NCBI RefSeq assembly: GCF_021134715.1
Contig: NC_060028.1
Coordinates: 2,378,501-2,442,500 of the forward strand
Direction: 5' to 3'
Length of the DNA: 64,000 nt
Source of the DNA: Daphnia pulex
Taxonomy: Eukaryota > Arthropoda > Branchiopoda > Diplostraca > Daphniidae
In this document: piece after piece, positions 34,701 through 43,829 of the stretch
Layout of the letters: every line of letters begins with the position of its first letter
Position numbering within the stretch: the stretch's first letter is position 1
Translations under genes and position numbers: made by a program
The notes under the pieces: generated by a model
Databases searched by the model: none
Seen by the model: only the letters and a program-made list of their open reading frames with translations
Told to the model about the DNA's origin: nothing

Positions 34701-36119
34701 CGCGTTTTCCTAGCTCTACCCGTTCTGTAGTTATAGCCCCTTAAAGTACCCTAATTTGCATATGGCTCTACGGAGCGTTCCCAAACTTAGGGCTCGAGTT
34801 AAAAGTGACCCTGCCCTTGATAGGAAAAATCTAAAAAAAAAATCAGCGTAATGCTATCCATAATGGCTACGGCCAAAAAAAAATTCGTTGCAATCCGACG
34901 AAAATTGGATTTTTGGGAACGCCGCGAAAAACGCCTTTTTCCATAAGGTTCTCTCGCGCGTTCCCAAACTTTAGGTAGGTACTTAATAATATTAATAAAT
35001 AAAATCTCAGCCGAGTCTCAAAAACAGGGAAAATGTGAAAATAATGTTTTATGCAATAATGTTCCACTGCTGCGCTGATGACAATGAAATATTCATTGAG
35101 CTATACATGCGTGTGCAGAATATTTAGCTCATGTAGGCGAACATTTCAGTTATTTACCCATTTGCAGACACAATATTAACGTAGTCATTCTGTTTGGTGC
35201 GAGGCACAAAACGGATGCACGTCTTCTTGTGAAATTCAAGAATGGCCTTGGCGATTACAATTCGCTCGGAGTTTCCTAATGGATTACCAATATCCGTGAA
35301 TGAATTACTGTCGAATAGAGACAGAACAATACATAACGCAGTGTATAGAAAGAGTTTACAATACCAAAAGAGGCTGAAAGAACGTAAGGTATGGTGCCAG
35401 ATGGCCAAGTAAGGGTCATGTCAACGACGGCATTGTTCAACTAAAAATCAAATATAACAAAATAAATTGAAAAAAAGCGTCAGTGAACTGGACTGGAAGT
35501 AGATCACTTACAATACCACTAATACCAGCATCAGCAGGCGTTTCTTGATTTAAGACACCGACGATGTCGCCCTCAAACAGGCCATTTTGACCACTCGAAC
35601 TACCGTCCACTAAATTTTGGAAAGGCGGCTCCAAAGCTGTATACATAACGTTAAAAACATGTTTAAAAAATCATGGAGGCCCTATAATAGACGTCTCTAA
35701 CTTGTGTTGCCCAATTAAGAATGAACTTAGTTTGATAAGACTTTCATTTTATTATCATATTGTTTTCACTAGGATTGTAGCTTATGTAGGTTATACTCAC
35801 TCAACAGTTCTGCAATTTGGAAATCCTCTGGACTGAGTGCTTCGCCTGGTATTTCTCCAATCTGTTAATTAAAAAAAAAAAGAAAATCAATTTTTATTTC
35901 ACAAGTTATATAATTTCTTAGCTGTATGAAATATCGCCCAATTATATATGTACACCAAAATTATTTATTTACCGGATCCCTCCTGGCTTCAGATGGCATC
36001 TTGATGAGTGTATGGTCAGTGAGATGGTAATCGTTTTCAAGCGTGGGAGCGCATAATGTCTCTTTGCAATGATAGTTGATTGCGACCAGTAAGAGAGTCA
36101 GAAATGAAATTGACAGCAT
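31779..36119 (-). CDS. Secreted astacin metalloprotease with ShK and two PAN-like domains
   Basis: This is a zinc endopeptidase of the astacin (M12A) family, expected to be secreted. Fourteen exons are readable: 35,973-36,119; 35,801-35,861; 35,512-35,636; 35,365-35,440; 35,158-35,307; 33,811-33,859; 33,660-33,722; 33,433-33,527; about 33,345-33,390; 33,129-33,241; 32,939-33,050; 32,738-32,845; 32,176-32,345; 31,779-32,057. The start ATG opens a signal peptide (LSISFLTLLLVAI). A propeptide carrying LFEGDI follows. The catalytic domain shows GCYSNVGRVGGGQQISL, the zinc motif HELMHAVGFWHE and the Met-turn SIMHYG. A Pro/Thr linker with a 30-bp tandem repeat (IPPTPTTESP twice), a ShK domain (CLDKHEYCKIWAKEGEC) and two Cys-rich PAN/apple-like repeats sharing CSHFTWTN follow. 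Junctions 4/5 and 8/9 are off by one base next to homopolymers. Intron 5 hosts a 1.1-kb foldback element. Digestive or matrix-processing roles are typical of the family; the actual substrate is unknown. Confidence 0.88.
32939..33000 (-). repeat. 30-bp tandem duplication inside the protease linker exon
   Basis: GGCGATTCCGTTGTTGGAGT plus AGGTGGAATG occurs twice in perfect tandem. It is in frame on the minus strand, doubling the IPPTPTTESP linker between the catalytic and ShK domains. Such linkers commonly vary in length, so this is a candidate coding minisatellite. Confidence 0.85.
33890..34985. mobile_element. 1.1-kb foldback element in intron 5 of the protease gene
   Basis: The left arm starting CCTACCTAAAGTTTGGGAAC is mirrored to the end ...GTTCCCAAACTTTAGGTAGG over roughly 490 bases, with only a few mismatches. 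The centre contains a 173-bp direct duplication (34,229-34,401 and 34,402-34,574), each unit ending in a poly-G run. There is no transposase frame. The long open frames here are by-products of the palindrome. Confidence 0.9.
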
Positions 36120-36364
36120 ATTAGGAATATTTCAACGTTTCAGACTCTTTAGGTAAATGTAAAAAAATTTACAGTTAAAGTTCACAGAAAAATAATAATC
36201 TAAAATTGTTCAATATATGTGAACTTAAAAAAAGAAGCTTGTTCACAGGGGGGTTAATGCCCTGTAATGCGGGAGAATCTGAACTGGCTGGGTAGTACGA
36301 AAAGAGGATCTTTTTATACGGTGGGGGAACACAGCCCTCTCCCCCTGCCCTCTCCGACCTGTTC
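36120..36364. promoter_or_regulatory. Likely promoter region of the astacin gene
   Basis: This is the interval upstream of the minus-strand start codon. A TTTTTATACGG run at about 36,310-36,320 reads on the minus strand as CCGTATAAAAAGATCC, a good TATA-box candidate about 195 bases from the ATG. No other element is claimed. Confidence 0.4.
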
Positions 36365-37915
36365 CTTTACCAGTTACCCTCTAGGCTCAAGCGTCTAGCC
36401 CGAGGGGTCGCCGACTCTTTTTGGAAGTGAACCAAGGGAAAAATGGGAAAATATTTTTTTCTATTTTTTCCAATTTTTCCAATTTTTTCCAATTTTTTCC
36501 AATTTTTTCCAATTTTTCCATATTTTCCCGAATTTTTCAAATTTGTCAAATTTGTCCCATTTTTCCCATTTTTCCCAATTTTTCCTAACTTTTCCCAATT
36601 TTTCCTAACTTTACCCATTTTTCCTTAGTTTTTCCTAAAATTTTCCATTTAACCATAATTTTCCCCTTATTTCCCAAAATCTCCTTCATATAAGCATGGT
36701 ATAGGTTTGCATGGTACGCGTTTATGAGAGGGCTCAAATGGACCGAAAACTGGAATCTTCAACTATCGGCAACTCTGGCCGGGTGTGTAACTAGAGGGCC
36801 CATTTTAACATGGAGTCTTACGGGACTACCCTTTGAGGCCCTAAATTTTTGCGTTTAAAAAAAGTTTTCAACTTGTTACATTTTTTATTATGTGTAGAAT
36901 AATTTTTAATACAAAGTTCATGAAATTAATTTTAAGAAAAAAATGTCGAAGTATTTTTTAAAAAATAAAGAAAGTGGCGAAACCGCCGCCGCCAAGAAAA
37001 AAGGGGGGGGGGGGGTGGACTTCCTTGTCATTTTGGCGCGCGGTGCCCCGGCACCGCGCGCCCCAGAATCAGGCACTGCGCGCCAAAAAGAAAAGAAAGT
37101 CCACCCCCCTTTTTTGTTGGTGGCGGCGGTTTCGCAACTTTCTTTTTAATTTTTAAAAAATACTTCGACATTCTTAACTAAAAATAAATTACATGAACTT
37201 TGTATATACATTTATTCTACATACAATAAAAAATGTTACAAATTGAAAAAAAAATTTAAACACAGAAATGCAGGGCTTCAAAATAGGTAGTCCCATAAGA
37301 CTCCATGTTAAAATGGGCCCTCTAGTTACACACCCGGCCAGAGTTGCCGATAGTTGACGATTCCAGTTTTCGGTCCGGTTTGGCAGTCGACGGCTCTGGG
37401 AAGAACGCGTACCATAGAATCCTATACCATGATATAAGTATTCACCAACAAAATAAGAATCATAATTTACGATACCTACGGATACCTATTAATCAAAGAA
37501 TCAAGGTAGTGAAATTGAATCAGGGCAATCAAAGTAATAAGTATTTAAAGTACTCGAAAGTACTCAGGAAATTTACTAGACTCGAGCATTGACAAGTCCT
37601 TAGCTATATAACAGGCCTAGAAACGAGCCTAGAAACGCTAGAAAACACGCTGTTGCCATTTGTTTGACAAAGCTAAATCCAGTTCAGAGGCGCCAAATAT
37701 GTCATATTTATTAATACTAAACATCAAAATCTGATATTCAGTATGTTTCATAATTTTTCTAATTTTTCCCAATTTTTCCTAAATTTTCCAAATTTAACCT
37801 AATTTTCCCTAATTTTTCAAAATTTTCCAAACTCTTTTCCCATTTTTTCCAACGAGTGAACCACGGGAAAAAGAGTCGGCGACCCCTCGGTCTAGCCTTA
37901 CCCTAGAATTTATTC
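36365..37915. mobile_element. Nested foldback elements downstream of the protease promoter
   Basis: Outer arms: CCGAGGGGTCGCCGACTCTT at about 36,400 and its reverse complement at about 37,872-37,891, each next to runs of TTTTTCCAA-type repeats (36,440-36,660 and 37,745-37,850). Inner arms: about 36,735-36,840 (GGACCGAAAACTGGAAT, AACTATCGGCAACTCTGGCC, GGGTGTGTAACTAGAGGGCC) and about 37,285-37,375 in inverse order. A third, GC-rich hairpin (TTGGCGCGCGGTGCCCCGGC around 37,032-37,070) lies near the centre. There is no coding content. Confidence 0.85.
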
Positions 37916-37979
37916 AGCCGGAACACGTGTTCACTTTTATTTTCTAAAACTAGTTGACGCCAGTTCGAGGCGGAAGAAA

Positions 37980-38735
37980 ACCAGTGAGCAAGAGCGCTGG
38001 ACGGCAATTCATGACTAAAGGTTTTGTATAAATTGGAAATCCCCATCGCTTTAGGCACCATATATTGTGAGCCATACAGTTGAAAACCGAACTGAAAAAA
38101 CCGAACAAAATATATAACACTGACCCTTGATCCTCAGCCAATAACATCCGCTACAAGTTATGGTGTCTATCTTAATTTTTCGTTAAAATTTTCGTATCCT
38201 CAAATTTAAAGTAAATCTTTCGTATTTATTGTATATTGTGTGTTTTTAAACTGTAACCGATAAATTGATCCTGTTACTTTCTATACTTTCCGCAGGATAT
38301 TTTATTTTCCTAATATATTGTGACTTCCTATCCTAATAAATGCCTAAACTATAAAACCTGATTTTTAACTTTTTTAGCGTATTATTAGGTGATTATTGTA
38401 AGGATCGTTTCCAAAATGCTATCTAGTCGTTCCACAGACTAGATGATTTCCAAATGTGTCATCGACGGAGGATTGAGAAAAAAAAATTCATTGTGTAGAA
38501 AAACTCCAGACCAATTTTGAAATTTTTAGGCCATTGCCCATATTTGCTCCGCTCATTAAAAAAAAATGAATAGCGCCAATGGCAAGGTGATCCTAGTTGA
38601 AATTTTAGCCGCCTGGTGTCTTCCGCTCCCGGCAAATATGCTCGCTTTCAACTATGCTCGTTTACCTGTTGCTGTGTTCTTTTTTGTTTTTGACATTGAC
38701 TGAATGAAGAGCTGAAAAACTTTGTGGCCAAGTTC
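37980..38735. repeat. Displaced copy of the fumarylacetoacetase 5' flank
   Basis: It matches 26,833-27,604 in the same orientation and ends at AAGTTC, where the true gene continues TAGAATG and this copy continues GTAGAATTATAG. No coding exon follows, so the copy carries promoter and leader sequence only. Confidence 0.85.
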
Positions 38736-39392
38736 GTAGAATTATAGACTACGAAGTAAAGACGGCGATCGGCTCCATAAGCCCGAGAGGAATCGTCCGA
38801 AGCGATGCTTCTGCATGCCGGTAGAGGTCAGGTCAGCCGAACCGGGAGGGTGATCAGCTATTTTCGCGTTTCCCTACTGTTTACGTGCTTCACACACACG
38901 TATTTTCGGGTATATGGAATTCATATTGATTTTTCTATTTTATACCATGATTTTGTATAACCCTTCCCCGTGTCCCGTGAATTTTTTCTTAATTTTACTT
39001 ACAAGTTCGGGTGTAGAAAAAATATATTTTAAGTTCCCCTTAAGGTTTCCCTATGAATAAAGCCCCCACAACAGTGTTGCAAGATTGAATATTTAATTTT
39101 TTTAAGTAATCTCGCAACACTGTTGTCAGGGCTTTATTCATTTTCATTTCGTTTAATGCATCTCTTGCAAGATCTGGTATCATGGTATCATCCTCAATGC
39201 AAATCTATTCATGATAATGTTGTTGGTGACAAGAAAACGCTGTGGTTTTGCTCTCTATGTCGAGCGCGTAAGCGGCTGCGTAATTCCAACTAGACATTTT
39301 CATTTAATTAATATAGGCCTACGCATAAGTAGGGTTTTAAAGACAATGCTATTGACAAATTGTGCAATTTGATTGTGTTATTATTTGGGTTG
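38736..39392. other. Intergenic with a short perfect-arm hairpin
   Basis: At about 39,057-39,143, GAATAAAGCCCCCACAACAG and TGTTGC are followed by a 30-bp AT-rich loop and then the near-exact reverse complement, with one unpaired base. This 88-bp stem-loop could be a miniature foldback element. The rest (38,760-38,930) is GC-richer than its surroundings but no gene was recognised. Confidence 0.5.
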
Positions 39393-39885
39393 CTGACAGT
39401 AGTACTCCAATGACAGAAGAATTCCACCGACAGTAGAACCCAAATATTATAATTAATTTTTAAAAATTTCTTTGTATGCGACAGAAGAACTCCAACGACA
39501 GTAGAACTACTTTTTTAAATATTATTAAAAATATCAGACAAAAGAACTCCAGTGCCAAACAGAAGAACTCCACTACGCGACATTATAACTCCAATAATTT
39601 TTTAAAGTTATTTTCATGTCCGATAATAGAACTTTAATAATTATCCCTCGAAAATAAATAAATAATTTATTGGAAACCTATTGTCGCGTAGTGGAGTTAT
39701 ATACAGTCGGCCACTGGAGTTCTATTGTCGGGTATTCAAAATAATATAAAAAGGGAAATCTTATGTCTGAGTTTTACTGTCGTTGGAGTTCTACTGTCGC
39801 ATACAAAGCAATTTTTTAAAATTATTTATAATATTGGGGTTCTATTGTCGGTGGAGTTCTTCAGTCTTTAGGGTTCTACGGTAAC
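39393..39885. mobile_element. 490-bp foldback element built of ACTCCAACGACAGTAGA words
   Basis: Arms of about 200 bp are inverse copies of each other (for example GTATGCGACAGAAGAACTCC at 39,475 versus GGAGTTCTACTGTCGCATAC at 39,786). Inside each arm the motif GACAGTAGAACTCC repeats directly several times. There is no coding capacity. Confidence 0.8.
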
Positions 39886-40374
39886 CATACCTATTATTTA
39901 TATGCAATCGTATTTTACTTTATTTGCTTGATCTTTCTTAATATATATAAATTCATTATGTTGTGTTGAATAATAATAAACTATAAAAATTCAAGAATTT
40001 CATTCGTGTTCCATTTTATTTTAACTCTGTGTTCAATTTCGGAATTCCATATTTTATCGTCTACTTCCATACTTTAGGCTCCTACTTCCAGTGTTTGAGA
40101 CACCTAACGCCACCTAGCGGATTCCATAGTTTTCGGTCGAATTCCAGATTTTATACTTCCATTTAGGAAGTTCCAATTCCATAGTTTAGTAACACCCCAA
40201 AACAGAGTATGGTTTATGGAGAATGGTCAGACATGTACCAAAAGCTCAGAGTTCTCAAGCATATTCAAGACATATCAATATTGTTCGAACTCTTTTTCTC
40301 TTTTTTCTCTCTTTCGAATGAATAACTTACAGAAAAATAGGTCCCACCTTCAATCCTGAACCTTAATATATAAG
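39886..40374. other. Intergenic, nothing recognised
   Basis: AT-rich DNA between the foldback element and the left edge of copy C. No open frame has support. Confidence 0.4.
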
Positions 40375-40799
40375 AGGTAAAAAAAGTTAATGTTTCTACC
40401 GCTAGGTGATTTAGGGAACGATGAATACACTTCAGGCCAGTGGTCTGAAAAAGCACCACCTTTCGGGCCACCATAAGCGCTAGTTTTATGTTTATAAAAC
40501 ACACCGCGCCACCACCACTCTATCGATTCAGGCCTTCAGTCTTTGACTCCATGCTTCAGTCGCGTGGTCGCACTGCATAGTTGCGGACATACTGTCATTT
40601 TTGTCAAAGTTTTCGTGGGAATTATAAGTTCAATACTTCAATACTATCTTTCTCCGTTGCAAAACAATTAAAAAAAACGGAATTTGGGAAAAAGAAGAAC
40701 TATGTGGAGTTTTCTTGCACGAACAAATATTGGGGGGATGCAAAGAAATTGGTTTAAAAACAACTAGAAAGGGGGGGGTGCAGTTTATAGCTTAACTAA

Positions 40800-41100
40800 T
40801 TGTTGATAATCAATGTCGTCGACGCTGTCAGGCTCGCTGTCGGAATTTATCTGTCGGTTAACACATAGCACATGTGCCAACTGATTGCCAAATCAGTCAT
40901 CTCTTTCTGTTGTGAAACAATTTTAAAAGAAATTATGACAAAAATTAGGAAAAAGAGACAAAAAGGGAAACATTCAAGGCAAAAACAAACAGGGGGAGGG
41001 AAAGAATTTTTAGGAAAATTGGACGATTTGCCATTTAATGCGCCTTCCTCGCTGTTGTATTTTTAATCGATGTCAGATTCTTCGGAATCTACAAAAAAAG
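40800..41100 (-). pseudogene. Modules M8 and M6 of copy C
   Basis: M8 encodes INSDSEPDSVDDIDYQQL plus VKL and a stop, preserved relative to copy B. M6 begins after a TTTTTTTGTAG acceptor with DSEESDID and a stop, as in B. They are adjacent here and separated by M7 in B. Confidence 0.35.
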
Positions 41101-41261
41101 TTGCAGGATGTGGAAAGCCAAGAATGTTGGATTGGGCCTAGTTTGTACTCGTTGACTGCAAATATGCTCATAACGCCATAAGGGGTAACTAATTTTCTTT
41201 TCCCCCCCAGCGAGTTACTTCTTTTTACTTACTTCTCCTTTTACTGCCACGCTATTTTAGT

Positions 41262-41455
41262 TGAGTGCCAATATGCCAAAGACAGGTAATATAGCTTGGT
41301 ATTAAGCTACGTAATAAGCCTTAAGCTAGGTATTATTATTATAGCTCGGTTTACCTAGCTTAAGTTTAGTAGGCAGAGAACGGAACAATAACTATGTTAG
41401 AGACCTTTATAGCTGTACCTAGCTTAAGTTTAGTAGTTTGGCATATTGACACTCA
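41262..41455. mobile_element. MITE, second copy of the 15,703 element
   Basis: It has the same TGAGTGCCAATATGCCAAA terminus. The right terminus has one mismatch, and a short TTATTA expansion lies inside. The position is equivalent to copy B. Confidence 0.8.
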
Positions 41456-41636
41456 GCGAGTAAAAGCTACATTAAAAAATTGGTAAATCATTTCAAGATT
41501 TTATTCAGCGCATACTAGCATATAGCAAGCAAATTTAAGACAGTAAACATATCAGTCTGTATCTGAAATTAAAAAAAAAAACTTATTAAAGTTTTTTTAA
41601 TTAAAGGGATATAGAACTTTATTTTTGGAAACTTAC

Positions 41637-41909
41637 CCGAGGCACTGCAGTGTTTTTTGAACTCTTCTTCCAAATTTAACTTTTTTGGGTTACGTCTGGC
41701 TTTCCTGGTAAGACGACGTTTTCGGGAGAGGCTTGGTCCTGCTGCTGGTTCTGCTACTGGTTCTTCTATTTTAGCCACCTGCTCCTCTCCTTCAGCGCCT
41801 TTCTCATGGTCTCCTTCAGCTTTTTCCTCAGGTACCCCTTTTGTCTCATCAACTTTTGTCTCATCACTACCTGATTCGGGTTCAGACTCTTCCTCTTTCA
41901 TCGTCTCCT
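41637..41909 (-). CDS. Exon module M7 (copy C): acidic plus Arg/Lys-rich, intact
   Basis: This exon is open between an ACTAAAAAG acceptor and a perfect GTAAGT donor. It encodes MKEEESEPESGSDETKVD, a Glu/Gly/Lys-rich middle (EEKAEGDHEKGAEGEEQVAK) and an Ala/Pro/Glu linker. The basic RKRRLTRKARRNPKKLNLEE and EFKKHCSASG follow at the donor. The donor-proximal Cys and the acidic-then-basic plan match M5. It contains several near-repeats of Glu-Gly-x-x-Glu. Function unknown. Confidence 0.5.
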
Positions 41910-42028
41910 TTTTAGTTACAAATAATATATGGACTGACTACTATTAAGAATTCAAACCACGTAAACTTGTTTAACCATCTTCTGAACTTGGTGGCACGTT
42001 GCCAGTGAATACAGCTTCCACAAAGAAC

Positions 42029-42633
42029 TTTACCAGAGGGATCGCTCAGCGATCCCGAAAGGTAATTATGATTATACAAGAAATAACGAAAGAAGACCCT
42101 AAGGGTGTAGACGATATTTATTTAAGCTCTTTAAAGTTTTGAGGTTACTTCACCCCTTGCAACGCCCCTTTCCGATCAGACTTTTTTGGTGGCTGATTCG
42201 AAGAATAATATAAAGTTGGGCAAATGAATGTTGCAATGCATATTGGGGTGAGGGAACAAAATAATCAATGAAACAAGCGTGACATTTAACAAATGGGCTA
42301 CAACAAAGCTTGAACGGTGTACAGAAACTGAAAAAATTGGAACACTGCTGTTTGGGCAAAAAAACCGGCGGTACCGGAAAAAAAGGGCTCCCAATCCGTT
42401 CACGACTATAACTTGAGTTGTAGGAAAAAAGGAAGATGCCATCATTCTTGTTTGTCGCTTGCTCCTCGCCTGGATGGAACAGAGTTCAAAAAATTATGAA
42501 AGAACATTGAAGGCGCGATCCCAAAATAACGAAATAGGGTGGTGTGGGAGGGAATAAGGACCCTTAGGGTCTTCTTTCGTTATTTCTTGTATAATCATAA
42601 TTACCTTTCGGGATCGCTGAGCGATCCCTCTGG
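42029..42633. repeat. Inverted-repeat end structure of the DIRS-type element
   Basis: Arms at 42,029-42,103 and 42,557-42,633 are exact reverse complements (ACCAGAGGGATCGCTCAGCG and so on to CCCTAAGGGT). They enclose about 455 bp with no supported gene. A further partial CCCTAAGGGTGA word occurs at 42,672. DIRS-type elements need complementary terminal and internal repeats to replicate through a circular intermediate, and this is the likely equivalent. Confidence 0.8.
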
Positions 42634-42701
42634 TAATTTTCAATTATACCTACGAAAGTAACTCTTTCGACCCTAAGGGTGACTTCAAAGCTGATCGAGC
42701 G

Positions 42702-43829
42702 CTATTTGGAGGTAGGATCGATTATTGTCGATGCTACCGACGGCAATATGTCCCTTTGGTAGAATTTACTAAATGTAGACTCCCTACTCCACTGCCCCGC
42801 TTTCAGAATGCTATCTAACGATAAACCGGACGCTAGGGCTTTTGAGGCCGCTGCTCCTCTAGTAGAGTGAGCTTTAAACACCGCTGTGTCGACTCCGGCC
42901 GCTTTAAGAGACGAACGGATCCAACCGCTCATTGTGTTGGCCGTGATGCTTCTATACGGCGCGATAAGGGAGATAAAAAGAGAGTTAATGTTTGTGTTTT
43001 TTCGAAGGGTAGATGTACGGTCGATGTACGTTCTGATCGCTTCCACAGGGCAACATGCGGCGTCCGGAATGCTGGGAATAACGATGGATTTCAAAGGTCC
43101 ACTATGCTGCGCTTTCCTGGGTTTAAGCAACGTGAATTTAATTCCGTTGCTTGAAAATACTACTGACTGCATATCAATTGACGATAGTTCCGAAACCCTC
43201 AGGAGAGAAGCTAGTGCCAACAATACCGCTGTCTTGCGAGCTAGAGCTGGGAGTGGAATATAGCGATTTTCGCCTAAAGTTGAGACATATTTAATTACGA
43301 CATCCGGATCCCAAACGCTATTGTACTTAGGACGCGGGGGATTGAGGTTGTAGCAACCATTGAGGAGCTTTTTTACTAAAGGATGGGTTCCGACCGGATG
43401 ACCGTCGACAGACGGGAGGGTTTTGGACAGCATCGAGCGATTTATATTGATGGCACTATAAGATTTGCCCGCTCTATGCAATCCGGCCAAATATTCTAAT
43501 ACGGAATTTAAAGAGTTCGACAAGGAATTCTCACCCCGTCGAACACACCAATTATTCCAACATCGCCATGCCGACTCGTATGTCGAATGTGTTGTAGCTC
43601 GGTTGCCGGCCACGAGTAAATCGACCAGTGGTTCCGAAAATCCCTTCCGGCGGAACTCTCGCCGGATAACATCCAGGCGGCTAACTGAAGTGCGCCTGTC
43701 TCCAATAGGGGGTGTGGCTCTCCCTTTGCTGACGTCAAAAGACTGGGGGCTGGTTGTAGGAGGACTGGGACGTCGCACGCTAGTTCTAGTAGAACTGGGA
43801 ACCAAGGTTGCGCTGGCCAGACTGGACAA
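42702..43829 (-). CDS. Tyrosine recombinase of the DIRS-type element
   Basis: The 375-residue protein would cut and rejoin DNA to insert the circular cDNA. The catalytic residues are in order and spacing: Arg211 in SLLRVSELS, His321 and Arg324 in HSTRGA, Trp347 in GQWS, and nucleophile Tyr357 in KFYQR. An N-terminal SAM-like domain spans about residues 65-165 (ATTHSTYESAWRCWNNWC). The frame is fully open. Its first 322 bases overlap the end of the RT/RNase H frame in another phase, normal for this class. It could still be functional. Confidence 0.93.
   Translation of the reverse strand: MSSLASATLVPSSTRTSVRRPSPPTTSPQSFDVSKGRATPPIGDRRTSVSRLDVIRREFRRKGFSEPLVDLLVAGNRATTHSTYESAWRCWNNWCVRRGENSLSNSLNSVLEYLAGLHRAGKSYSAININRSMLSKTLPSVDGHPVGTHPLVKKLLNGCYNLNPPRPKYNSVWDPDVVIKYVSTLGENRYIPLPALARKTAVLLALASLLRVSELSSIDMQSVVFSSNGIKFTLLKPRKAQHSGPLKSIVIPSIPDAACCPVEAIRTYIDRTSTLRKNTNINSLFISLIAPYRSITANTMSGWIRSSLKAAGVDTAVFKAHSTRGAAASKALASGLSLDSILKAGQWSRESTFSKFYQRDILPSVASTIIDPTSK

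Noticed and set aside
36367..36628. Phe/Pro-rich plus-strand and Lys/Asn/Gly-rich minus-strand frames
   Set aside because: They result from the TTTTTCCAA micro-repeat.
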